Of a stretch of DNA of 64,000 nt, positions 57,067 to 64,000 are shown piece after piece. Under the pieces are notes generated by a model. That model did no database searches, was not told where the DNA came from, and was given only the letters and a program-made list of their open reading frames with translations. Positions within the stretch are counted from its first letter, which is position 1. Each line of letters begins with the position of its first letter. Both the position numbers and the translations under genes were made by a program. Origin of the DNA: CAWJAP01 sp963834365 (GTDB lineage: Bacteria > Acidobacteriota > Vicinamibacteria > Vicinamibacterales > Vicinamibacteraceae); the NCBI GenBank assembly GCA_963834365.1, contig CAWIBS010000026.1, positions 1-64,000 of the forward strand, in the 5' to 3' direction.

Positions 57067-57180
57067 GCGTTCGCCCTGCTGAAAGCCACGGGGCCGCGTG
57101 GGGATCGGCGTGCGACGGGGACCGCCGTCATGGGGGTAAACTGAAGTCGCCCGGGCGGTCGCGCGGGCGCTGTGGCCCTT

Positions 57181-57927
57181 ATGACCCACTTGAGTGAGCC
57201 CCACGATCCGGCCGCGTCCGTCATGACCGACCGAGCGTTCTCGGGCGCCGACCTGGCATTCATCAACCGGATGACGACGACCGCGCAGGTCCTCCCGTCA
57301 GTGGCCCACGAGATCAACAATTCCCTGCAGGTGATCGCCGGCCTCGTCGAGATCATGGCGTTGCGCGGCCAGCTCACGCCGGACGTCGCCGAGCGGGTCG
57401 AGAAGATCTCGGCACAGACGACCAAGGCTGCCGGCTATTTGCGTGAGCTCGTCGCCTTCTCACGCCGCGACGGCGTCCAGCGCAGGACCGACCTGCGGCG
57501 CGCGGCCGAACGGGCGATCGAATTCCGGCGCTACTACCTGTCTCGCGGCCGCATCACCGCGTCGGTCGATGCGCGGCAGGACGGCCCGATGCTGATCAAG
57601 GCCGACAGCCAGCAGGTCATCCAGGTCCTCGTGAATCTGATCCTCAATGCGGAAGAGGCGCTGGCCACGCGCGACGTCCGCGAGATCACGCTCACGCTCT
57701 GGCGCGAGACCGGAGCGGCTCACTGTGCGATCACGGACTCCGGCGCCGGGTTCACGGAAGAGTCGATCAAGCGCGCGGGCGCGGCGTTCTTCACGACCAA
57801 GACCACCGGAGCCGCCGGCCTGGGGCTCGCCGTGGCGCGCCAGCTGGCCGAGGCCGACGGCGGACAGTTCACCCTGGCGAGCACGATTCCGGCCCGGGTG
57901 GTGGTGTCGTGGCTCGAGGCGCACTGA
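57181..57927 (+). CDS. Short cytoplasmic histidine kinase
   Basis: This is a histidine kinase of about 248 residues with no sensor domain. HisKA: AQVLPSVAHEINNSLQVIAG, with the phospho-accepting His, then LTPDVAERVEKISAQTTKAA and YLRELVAFSRRDGVQ. HATPase: QQVIQVLVNLILNAEEALAT (N-box), CAITDSGAGFTEESIKRAGA and TTGAAGLGLAVARQLAEADG. The region before HisKA is only 35 residues, so a partner or soluble ligand must supply the signal. It follows the hybrid kinase by 114 bp and lies upstream of an NtrC-type regulator on the other strand. Confidence 0.88.
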   Translation: MTHLSEPHDPAASVMTDRAFSGADLAFINRMTTTAQVLPSVAHEINNSLQVIAGLVEIMALRGQLTPDVAERVEKISAQTTKAAGYLRELVAFSRRDGVQRRTDLRRAAERAIEFRRYYLSRGRITASVDARQDGPMLIKADSQQVIQVLVNLILNAEEALATRDVREITLTLWRETGAAHCAITDSGAGFTEESIKRAGAAFFTTKTTGAAGLGLAVARQLAEADGGQFTLASTIPARVVVSWLEAH

Positions 57928-57932
57928 CCAAA

Positions 57933-58077
57933 GGTCCGGCTGAAGCCGGACACTACGTTGACCACGCAAATCCATCCCTCGTCCGTGTCCGGCTTAGCCG
58001 GACCCCTTGTCTTCGTAGTGTCCGGCTTTTTAGCCGGACCTCTTGTCCTCGTAGTGTCCGGCTTTATAGCCGGACCT
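57933..58077. repeat. Array of four extragenic palindromes
   Basis: Four copies occur with changing loops: gtccggctgaagccggacac (57933-57958), gtgtccggcttagccggacc (57985-58004), gtgtccggctttttagccgg with acc (58014-58040), and gtgtccggctttatagccgg with acct (58050-58077). The stems are kept while loops vary between 1 and 4 bases, as expected if the hairpin is what matters. It lies between the convergent kinase and NtrC genes. Confidence 0.85.
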
Positions 58078-58123
58078 CGACACGGACGTGTGCAGGAACG
58101 TTCTCTTTCGGGTGCGCGCGGGA

Positions 58124-59530
58124 TCAGGACGCGGCGGGGAACTCGTCGGACAGACTGAGTCGGTGCAGCTTGTCGATGAGCGTCGTGCGGCTCAACTGGA
58201 GGAGGCGTGCCGCCTGACGTTTGTTGCCGCCCGTCTTCTCGAGGCTGCGCAGGATCAGCTCCCGCTCCAGTTGTGACACGACCGACGTGAAGTTGATCCC
58301 CTCGTCGGGGATCGCCACCGTCGGCAGCAGCAGCGACGAGGCAGGCTGCAGAATGTCCTCGGGCAGCGCGCGGCCCGGAATCTCGCGCTCCTGGCCAGTC
58401 ATCGCCACCGCGTGCTCGATGGCATTCTCGATCTGCCGGATGTTGCCCGGCCACGAGTAGTTCATCAGGGCCCGGACGGCGTCCTGGCTGAGCGATTTGG
58501 CCGGCAGGTTGTTGTTCCGGCAGGACTTCTGCACGAAGTGCCGGGCGAGGAGGGGGATGTCCTCGCGCCGGTCGCGCACCGGCGGCAACGTGATCGGAAT
58601 CACGTTCAGACGGTAGTAGAGATCCTCGCGGAACGTCCCCTCCTTCACCATCTTCCGCAGATCCGCGTTGGTGGCGGCCACGACCCGCGCGTCGAACTTG
58701 ATCGGCCGCGATTCCCCGATGCGCTCGATCTCCCGCTCCTGCAGCGCCCGCAGCAGCTTCGCCTGGAGTGCCAGCGACGTCAGTCCGACTTCGTCGATGA
58801 ACAGGGTCCCGCGATGCGCCAGCTCAAACCGGCCGACGCGTGCCGCGATCGCCCCCGTGAAGGCGCCCTTGGCGTGTCCGAAGAGCTCGGCTTCGGCGAG
58901 CGGCTCCGGAATCGCTGCCGCATTGAAGGCGACGAACCGCTGGTCGGCGCGCGGGCTGTTGTGATGAATCGTCCGCGCAATCAGTTCCTTGCCCGTCCCG
59001 GTCTCACCGTGAATCAGGACGGTGCTGTTCATCGGCGCGACGAGCTCCAGGGTCTGGAAGACCTGCTGCATCGTCGTGCTCTGGCCCACGACCGAGTCGA
59101 ACCGATAGCGGTCGCGCAACTGCGCGCGGAGCTCGGCGTTCTCCTGTCGGAGCCGGCGCTGCTCCATCCCGGTCTTCAGCACGCGCGACAGCTGCGAAAT
59201 CTGGAACGGCTTGATCAGGAAGTCGGCGGCGCCGCGCTTCATCGCGCTGACCGCCTCGGTCACACCCCCGAACCCCGTGACCATGACCGCCAGAATCTCG
59301 GGGTAGCGTGACAGCGCGTGGTCGAGGACGTCCATCCCATCCGCGTCGGGCAGCCGCAGATCCACCACCAGCGCGTCGTAGGCGAAGCTCTTGAGCCGCT
59401 CGATGGCTTCCCCTGCGTCAGGCGCCTGCGCCACTTGAAAACCATCCGCGGTCAACGACTCGGCGATCACTTGTCGGAGATCCGCCTCATCGTCAACGAC
59501 CAGGACCGTAGGGTTGGGCGAGTTGGACAT
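58124..59530 (-). CDS. NtrC-type sigma-54-dependent response regulator
   Basis: This is a 468-residue response regulator. The receiver reads VLVVDDEADLRQVIAESLTA, with the phospho-accepting Asp in DALVVDLRLPDADGMDVLDH and Lys in GAADFLIKPFQISQLSRVLK. The AAA+ domain has TVLIHGETGTGKELIARTIH (Walker A), the GAFTGA loop in ELFGHAKGAFTGAIAARVGR, and RGTLFIDEVGLTSLALQAKL (Walker B). The Fis-like DNA-binding end is RSLEKTGGNKRQAARLLQLS followed by RTTLIDKLHRLSL. It activates promoters of sigma-54. I chose the ATG at 59530. Likely partners are the two kinases on the opposite strand. Frame intact. Confidence 0.94.
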   Translation of the reverse strand: MSNSPNPTVLVVDDEADLRQVIAESLTADGFQVAQAPDAGEAIERLKSFAYDALVVDLRLPDADGMDVLDHALSRYPEILAVMVTGFGGVTEAVSAMKRGAADFLIKPFQISQLSRVLKTGMEQRRLRQENAELRAQLRDRYRFDSVVGQSTTMQQVFQTLELVAPMNSTVLIHGETGTGKELIARTIHHNSPRADQRFVAFNAAAIPEPLAEAELFGHAKGAFTGAIAARVGRFELAHRGTLFIDEVGLTSLALQAKLLRALQEREIERIGESRPIKFDARVVAATNADLRKMVKEGTFREDLYYRLNVIPITLPPVRDRREDIPLLARHFVQKSCRNNNLPAKSLSQDAVRALMNYSWPGNIRQIENAIEHAVAMTGQEREIPGRALPEDILQPASSLLLPTVAIPDEGINFTSVVSQLERELILRSLEKTGGNKRQAARLLQLSRTTLIDKLHRLSLSDEFPAAS

Positions 59531-59697
59531 AAAGCGCGGCTTTCGAACACCCGCGAGGACTGGCTGGGAAACGAGGTACCAATATCGGCGTCTCGAACGG
59601 CGAATGTCAAGGCAAGTCAAAAACATACGGAAATCTGCCGGTATTCCGACACCCCCGGTTGACCCCCTGGATTCTGGCCCCTCAGGGATCGGCCGCG

Positions 59698-59770
59698 GTC
59701 CGGCTCAAGCCGGACACTACGCAGGGGTCCGTCGGACTCGTTTTTGGAGTGTCTGCCTTCAGGCGGACCC
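59698..59770. repeat. Two extragenic palindromes
   Basis: One reads gtccggctcaagccggacac then tacg (59698-59722), the other agtgtctgccttcaggcgga then ccc (59747-59770), in opposite orientation. The second overlaps the 3' end of the exonuclease frame. Confidence 0.75.
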
Positions 59771-60382
59771 GCTCGAGTGCCTCGCCCGGCGACTGGCCTC
59801 GCGAAGCGATCCCGGGCCCCGATTGCCCTGGCCCGTGCCGTCGGTCGTGATCGCGGCATCGAGCCGGGCGGCGAGCGGCTCGAAGGCGGGCGTCGGCCCC
59901 GTCCACTCGAGCTGATCCACACTGTCGAACACGTTCACGTCGGTTCGTAAGGTGGCCAGGGTGCGGAACAGCAGGGCGAGCGGACGTTCCCGCGCCAGCG
60001 TCGAGGCGAGCGCCGCCGGGCTCGCGGCGTTGACGTTCCAGGCACGCCAGTCGTCCGGGATGGCCTCGACGTGGCCGAATCGCGACAGGACCGCCGCCGC
60101 CGATTTCGCGCCCCAGCCCTTCAGGCCCGGATATCCGTCGGCCGAGTCCCCCACGAGCGCCAGGTAGTCGGGAATCGAAGCCGGGGGTACACCGAACTTC
60201 GCCCGGACTCCGTCTTCGTCGAACGTCGTCCGCGTCCGACGATTCAACTGGACGACCCGGGTGCCGCGGACGCTCTGCGCAAGGTCCTTGTCCGGGGTGC
60301 AGATAATCACGCGTGTCACCCGGTCGTCGCGGTCGGCCCGGGCCGCGGCGGCGGCTACCGCGGCAGCCATGAGGAGCGCGTC
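59759..60382 (-). CDS. 5'-3' exonuclease (FEN/PIN-like), N-terminal half missing
   Basis: This is the C-terminal half of a DNA polymerase I-type 5'-3' exonuclease. The strings TRVIICTPDKDLAQSVRG, RTTFDEDGVRAKFGVPPASI and PDYLALVGDSADGYPGLKGW (then GAKSAAAVLSRFG) form the helix-hairpin-helix and active-site Asp region. About 100 residues that should precede it (the first PIN half) are absent. The frame is cut off near 60,370-60,385, where the plus strand becomes a different gene. It is most simply explained by a contig join, not by truncation in the cell. The C-terminus partly overlaps a palindromic repeat. Confidence 0.85.
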   Translation of the reverse strand, partial: DALLMAAAVAAAAARADRDDRVTRVIICTPDKDLAQSVRGTRVVQLNRRTRTTFDEDGVRAKFGVPPASIPDYLALVGDSADGYPGLKGWGAKSAAAVLSRFGHVEAIPDDWRAWNVNAASPAALASTLARERPLALLFRTLATLRTDVNVFDSVDQLEWTGPTPAFEPLAARLDAAITTDGTGQGNRGPGSLREASRRARHSSGSA

Positions 60383-60386
60383 GAGC
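60362..60386. other. Breakpoint between two unrelated sequences (probable chimeric join)
   Basis: On the minus strand the exonuclease is coherent up to about 60,370-60,382. On the plus strand the amidohydrolase is coherent from about 60,365-60,375. Neither gene continues past this point. The two genes are divergent and both lose their 5' part. The palindromes common upstream are absent downstream, and the downstream tmRNA has actinobacterial features. Confidence 0.7.
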
Positions 60387-61089
60387 AGCTCCGCGAGTTC
60401 GGCGTACGACGGTTCTCGGCGCTGCCCTATGCGCACCGGCCGGGGATCGCGGGCTACCTGAACGGCTGGGCGCGCGACTTCGCCGAGCGGGTGCCCGAGT
60501 GCCTGTGGTCGGCGACGTCTACCCCGAACCCGGCGTCACCCGCTACGTCTCGGACCTGATCGAGGCAGGTGTCGAGGTCCTCAAGCTGCACACTCAGGTG
60601 GGGGAGTTCCGGCTCGACCACCCGGCACTCGACGAGGCGTTCGGACTGGTCGAGGACGCCGGAACGCCGATCGTGATCCACGCGGGATCCGGCCCGGTGG
60701 GCAACCAGTTCACCGGTCCGCACCACCTCGAGCGGCTGCTTCGGCGACACCCCCGGCTCACCGCCGTGGTCGCGCACATGGGTGCACCGGAGTACGCCGA
60801 GTTCCTCGCCCTTGTCGAGGCCCACGAGAACACCCGACTGGACACGACGATGGTGTTCACCGAGTTCTTCGACGCCGAGGCGCCGTACCCCGATGACCTG
60901 CTGCTTCGGCTGGCGGACCTGGGCGACCGGGTGCTGCTCGGCAGCGACTTCCCGACCATCCCCTACCCCTACCGCGAGCAGCTGGACGGGCTCACCCGAC
61001 TTGGCGAGCGCCATCCGGGTCTGAGTGAGGAGTGGCTGCGTCGCGTCTGCTGGCACAACAGCGTGGAGCTGTTCGGCGCACCGGCCTGA
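60371..61089 (+). CDS. Amidohydrolase family protein, 5' truncated and frameshifted
   Basis: This is the C-terminal two thirds of a TIM-barrel amidohydrolase, the amidohydrolase_2-like group. EERVEQLREFGVRRFSALPY and AHRPGIAGYLNGWARDFAER begin it in one frame; a one-base deletion near 60,510 moves it to the frame reading YPEPGVTRYVSDLIEAGVEV, then TPIVIHAGSGPVGNQFTGP, LTAVVAHMGAPEYAEFLAL, DRVLLGSDFPTIPYPYREQL and EEWLRRVCWHNSVELFG. The metal ligands of the C-terminal part (His in VIHAG, His in VVAHMG, Asp in LGSDFP) are present. The first metal motif (HxH) is lost beyond the breakpoint. Confidence 0.85.
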
Positions 61090-61181
61090 CCTGTCGAGCG
61101 CCTCGCAGCGCCCCCGCGGACGGGAATGAGTGTGAGACCAACGGCGTTCACCGGTAGAGTCAAAGGTCGTACAACTCAAGA

Positions 61182-61548
61182 GGGGCTGATTGGTTTCGAC
61201 TGGGGACGTTAGTCCCAGGAGAAGCGGGTCGAGAAGCCAGCGTCATCTCGTAAACGTTCGCTGGAACCTATAAGTGCCGAATCAAATCGCACTGACTTCG
61301 AACTCGCTGCATAAGTAGCGATCGAAGCGTCAGACCGGGCATCCGTCTCCGTCCCGGACCCTGGCGTCATCTAGGAGACTTGCTGATCAACTCCTGTCAG
61401 GAGGGTTGATCGGGACTTCATCCTGACTGGGCCCGTCGGCAACCTGTTCGTGGGAGTGCCGGGGCCGAGAAAAGCGACATCACGAACTGCACCCGGAGAA
61501 GACCTGGTACGGCGCCACAGGACGCGGGTTCGATTCCCGCCAGCTCCA
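61182..61548 (+). ncRNA. ssrA: Transfer-messenger RNA (tmRNA)
   Basis: The tRNA-like domain pairs GGGGCTG (61182-61188) with CAGCTCC (61541-61547) and holds the T-arm gcgggttcgattcccgc. The motif GATTGGTTTCGAC follows the 5' end. The tag frame at 61276-61314 encodes AESNRTDFELAA and stops at TAA. The core gtcagaccgggcat then cccggaccctggcgtca closely resembles mycobacterial tmRNA as I remember it. The CCA is not encoded; the genome reads CGA. It rescues stalled ribosomes with SmpB. 367 nt. Confidence 0.95.
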
Positions 61549-61555
61549 CGAGATC

Positions 61556-61607
61556 GAGGGCGACGTGTGCCTGCGGACATCGCAGGCCACGTCGCTCTCG
61601 GCATTTT
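61556..61607 (+). terminator. Intrinsic terminator after tmRNA
   Basis: A long near-perfect stem joins gagggcgacgtg and gcctgcg to cgcaggc and cacgtcgctctc, with the loop gacat and one unpaired base, followed by ggcatttt. It begins eight bases after the tmRNA 3' end. Confidence 0.8.
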
Positions 61608-61773
61608 CCCGAGTGCTGCAGGCACATGTGGTCGAGCAGCGAGCGAAGCGAGCGATCAGACGAGACCAATCCCGTAATCCGAAAAGAAGTCGCAACCACA
61701 AGCCGCCGTCCAGCGAACAGTTCATCCACACGGGGTGAGGCCAGCACCATTCCGCGTAACTAGGTTCGAGCAC

Positions 61774-63134
61774 GTGACTGAGTCACCAGAGGACGTCGAA
61801 CGCCTGCGGGCGAGGCTGCGCGAGCTCGAGGCGCAGCTGGCTGCGCGGGACGCGGCTCCGGTTGCAGAAGTGCGGTCTCGCCGCGATCGCCAGTGGTGGC
61901 GCTCCATCATCGTCGTCGTCCTGATCGTAGTGGCGGCAGCACTTGCCCCCCTGACCGTGCTGGCCACCTGGGCACACGACCAGATCGGCGACACCGACCG
62001 GTTCGAGCAGACGGTCGCACCCCTCGGCTCGGATCCGGCCGTGCAGGCCGCGATCGGGGACCGGATCACCGAGGAGATCACCACACGCATCGACGTCGAG
62101 GAGATCACGAAGGAAGCGCTGACGGGCCTCGCCGGGCAGGACTTCGTTCCCTCACGAGCTGGCGAGGTGCTCCCCTCCCTGGCGATTCCGCTGAGCAATG
62201 CCATCGAGAACTTCGTGCGTGCGCGCGTCGACCAGGTCGTGACCTCCCAGGCGTTCGAGGAAGCATGGGTCAAGGCGACGCGCGCGGCCCATGAGCAGAT
62301 GGTCGCGGTGCTCACCGGTAACACCAGCGAGGCGGTGGACGTCTCCGACGGAGCGGTCAAGATCAACATCGGGCCGATCGTCGAGTCGGTGAAGCAGACC
62401 CTGATCGACGACGGCTTCTCGTTCGCCGAGCGCATCCCGGAGGTGAACGCCTCCTTCACGATCTTCCAGGCCGAGAACATCGGGGCCGGGCAGAAGGCGT
62501 TCGCATGGCTGGACACCCTCGTCCGGGTGCTTCCGGTGCTGGCGCTGCTGCTGCTCTTCATCGCGGTGATGGTGGCCCGGGACCGGCGAAAGGCCCTGCT
62601 CATGGCGGGACTGGCGATGGCCATCTCCATGGTGCTGCTCGGTCTTGCGCTGAACATCGTGCGGCCCATCTATCTGGACGCGATCCCTGCCGACGTACTC
62701 CCGAGCGATGCTGCCGCGACCATCTACGACCAGGTGGTCTCCTTCATCCGTACATCCCTGCGCGCGGTCGGCATCGTCTTCCTCGCCATCGCGTTGGCAG
62801 CGTTCTGGTTCGCCCCTACCGGCGCCGGAGCCGCGTTGCGGACCGGATCCGCGTCCGGCATGGCACGACTTCGCAACCGGACCGGCATGGACACCGGGCC
62901 GGTCGGGCAGTTCCTCGGGACCTACCGCACCTTCACCCGCGTTACCGTCGTGGCCATCGGGACGCTCATCTACCTCGGGATCGACCACCCCACCGGCGTG
63001 AACGCCGTGGTGATCATCATCGCCATCGTGCTGGTCCTCGTGGTGCTGGAGTTCCTGGCCGCTCCTGCAGAGAAGCTCGCCGCTCCCGAGAGAACGCGGA
63101 AGAACCGGTGGAGCACACCGTCGAGCTGCGCTGA
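61774..63134 (+). CDS. Multi-pass membrane protein of unknown function (actinobacterial type), frameshifted at the C-terminus
   Basis: This is a membrane protein of about 450 residues. A charged coiled-coil start (VERLRARLRELEAQLAARDA) precedes a first membrane helix (SIIVVVLIVVAAALAPLTVL), then an extracellular domain of about 200 residues with helices (RFEQTVAPLGSDPAVQAAIG, DRITEEITTRIDVEEITKEA). Four more helices follow (LVRVLPVLALLLLFIAVMVA, ALLMAGLAMAISMVLLGLAL, SLRAVGIVFLAIALAAFWFA, AVVIIIAIVLVLVVLEFLAA). I place the end at 63134, in a frame that reads ENAEEPVEHTVELR, after a shift near 63,080. I recognise the type from Actinobacteria but not a function. Confidence 0.75.
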
Positions 63135-63141
63135 CGGAGGC

Positions 63142-63915
63142 TCAACGTTCGGCCGGGGGACTCCTGGCAGGTCGACCGTCGTCGAGGCTCCTGGTGACAG
63201 GACTCGGACATCGACCCCGGGCGCCAGGCTCCTGCATGTGCTGCGAACTCGCGACCTGGTTCGTGGAACACCCGCTTCCTGACCCAGCTGATGCCACGCG
63301 GCCAGAACGTCCCGTAGTGGATCGGTACGGCGACGTCGGCGTCCAGCAGGGCGAGGCAGTTCGCCGCATCCTCGGGGTTCATGTGCTCACCGCGCAGCCA
63401 AGGGCCCCAGCCGCCGACCGGGAGCAGCGCCATGTCCAGGTGGCCGGCAATGTCGTGCATCTCCGGGAAGAGCGACGTGTCGCCGGCGAAGTAAGTCGCA
63501 CCGTCGCCCCGGACCACGAATCCGAGGGCATCGCCGCGCACCCGGCCGAACGGCCAGCGCGTCGCGTCGTGCACGGCGGGCACTGCCGTGATCGTGGCGC
63601 CGCCCACCCGCACCTCGTCCCCGGCGACCACTTCGACTGCTTCGAGACGCGTTCTCCCAGCAGTTGACCGGCGCCGCGCGGGAGCAGCACCGGAGTCCCC
63701 GGGTCGATCAGCGCCAGCGAGGGGAAGTGCAGATGGTCGACATGCAGGTGGGAGATCAGGACGGCGTCGACCTGGTTGGTGAGGCTGTGCGGCACCGGTC
63801 CCGCCCGTCGGTGCAGGTGCATCAGGGCGCCCGTCAGCACCGGGTCGGTGAGGATCCGGGCACGGTCCTCGACGAGCACAGTGGCGTGCCCGAGCCACCG
63901 GATCTTGATTGGCAT
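63142..63915 (-). CDS. MBL-fold hydrolase (UlaG-like), frameshifted
   Basis: This is a cytoplasmic metallo-beta-lactamase-fold protein of about 255 residues of the L-ascorbate-6-phosphate lactonase-like group. The N-terminal frame reads IKIRWLGHATVLVEDRARIL and DAVLISHLHVDHLHFPSLAL, the HxHxDH site. A frame change near 63,660 leads to VGGATITAVPAVHDATRWPF, RGDGATYFAGDTSLFPEMHD (Asp ligand) and ADVAVPIHYGTFWPRG (His). A second shift near 63,235 precedes the C-terminus (LAPGVDVRVLSPGASTTVDL). It converges on the membrane protein gene with seven bases between the stops as I place them. Confidence 0.85.
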
Positions 63916-64000
63916 GTCTGCAGCATCGCCGCCGCAGCCCTCGAATCCACCCCCCGTCGGGGATGAGTCACCCCGATCGGGTGAGACGCGCTGAGGCTAC

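Noticed and set aside
1..64000. CRISPR arrays
   Set aside because: The only arrays of regularly spaced repeats are the palindromes and the 30-bp tandem units. They lack the unique spacers of 25-40 bp between identical repeats, and no Cas gene is present.
1..64000. Insertion sequences, prophage or integrase genes
   Set aside because: No DDE or tyrosine recombinase motif, phage structural gene or attachment site could be recognised, including at the breakpoint.

Overview
The window is 64 kb of GC-rich bacterial DNA, and it appears to join two different genomes. Positions 1 to about 60,370 look like an uncultured Acidobacteriota, probably Vicinamibacteria-like. The reasons are an ECF sigma factor overlapping a PD40-propeller Ser/Thr kinase, an Oar-type TonB-dependent receptor, DUF1592/DUF1552, DUF1080 and DUF5996 genes, futalosine-pathway menaquinone genes, and a family of short intergenic palindromes. 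From about 60,370 to the end, the content looks actinobacterial: a 5'-truncated amidohydrolase, a tmRNA with tag AESNRTDFELAA, a multi-pass membrane protein and an UlaG-like hydrolase. The junction cuts two unrelated, divergently transcribed genes, which fits a chimeric contig better than a natural insertion. The taxonomic calls are inference from gene content and cannot be proven here.

Layout. 0-8.1 kb: ECF sigma factor, Ser/Thr kinase with propeller, two surface lipoproteins and a TonB-dependent receptor. 8.2-12.8 kb: small metabolic genes (ABM-type monooxygenase-like protein, secreted 2-hydroxyacid dehydrogenase, nucleotidyltransferase-like protein, secreted amidohydrolase, bicupin). 12.9-19.9 kb: a minus-strand operon in which DUF1592, DUF1552 and an ankyrin protein overlap, followed by coupled DUF5996 and DUF1080 genes. 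20.2-24.9 kb: a serine hydrolase with a secreted partner of unknown function, then a patatin-barrel (PlpD-like) protein. 24.9-29.1 kb: a PVC-type dehydrogenase carrying a cupredoxin domain, plus an FG-GAP/VCBS protein, both badly frameshifted. 29.4-34.5 kb: MBL hydrolase, DoxX, LysR regulator, outer-membrane barrel, PEGA protein and a secreted intradiol dioxygenase-like lipoprotein. 35-37.3 kb: a convergent histidine kinase and OmpR-type regulator. 37.3-38.7 kb: mqnD and mqnB. 38.8-47.8 kb: MBL hydrolase, SDR, RraA-like protein, LacI regulator, methyltransferase, aldose epimerase, TIM-barrel isomerase, barrel protein and glutaminyl cyclase. 47.8-54.3 kb: S9 peptidase, DegQ-like protease, acyP, apt and an alpha/beta hydrolase. 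54.5-59.5 kb: tRNA-Arg(CCT), a TPR protein, two histidine kinases and an NtrC-type regulator. 59.7-60.4 kb: a truncated 5'-3' exonuclease.

Many genes are interrupted by single-base shifts while both halves stay conserved. Others nearby are intact over several kilobases (for example 20.2-24.9, 41.9-46.9 and 50.3-55.4 kb). I read most shifts as sequencing or assembly indels, not decay, and give the reconstructed gene span. The overall picture is a secretion- and surface-rich heterotroph: many signal peptides, TonB and barrel proteins, secreted hydrolases and peptidases, c-type-cytochrome-like DUF1592 proteins, and several phosphorelay regulators.
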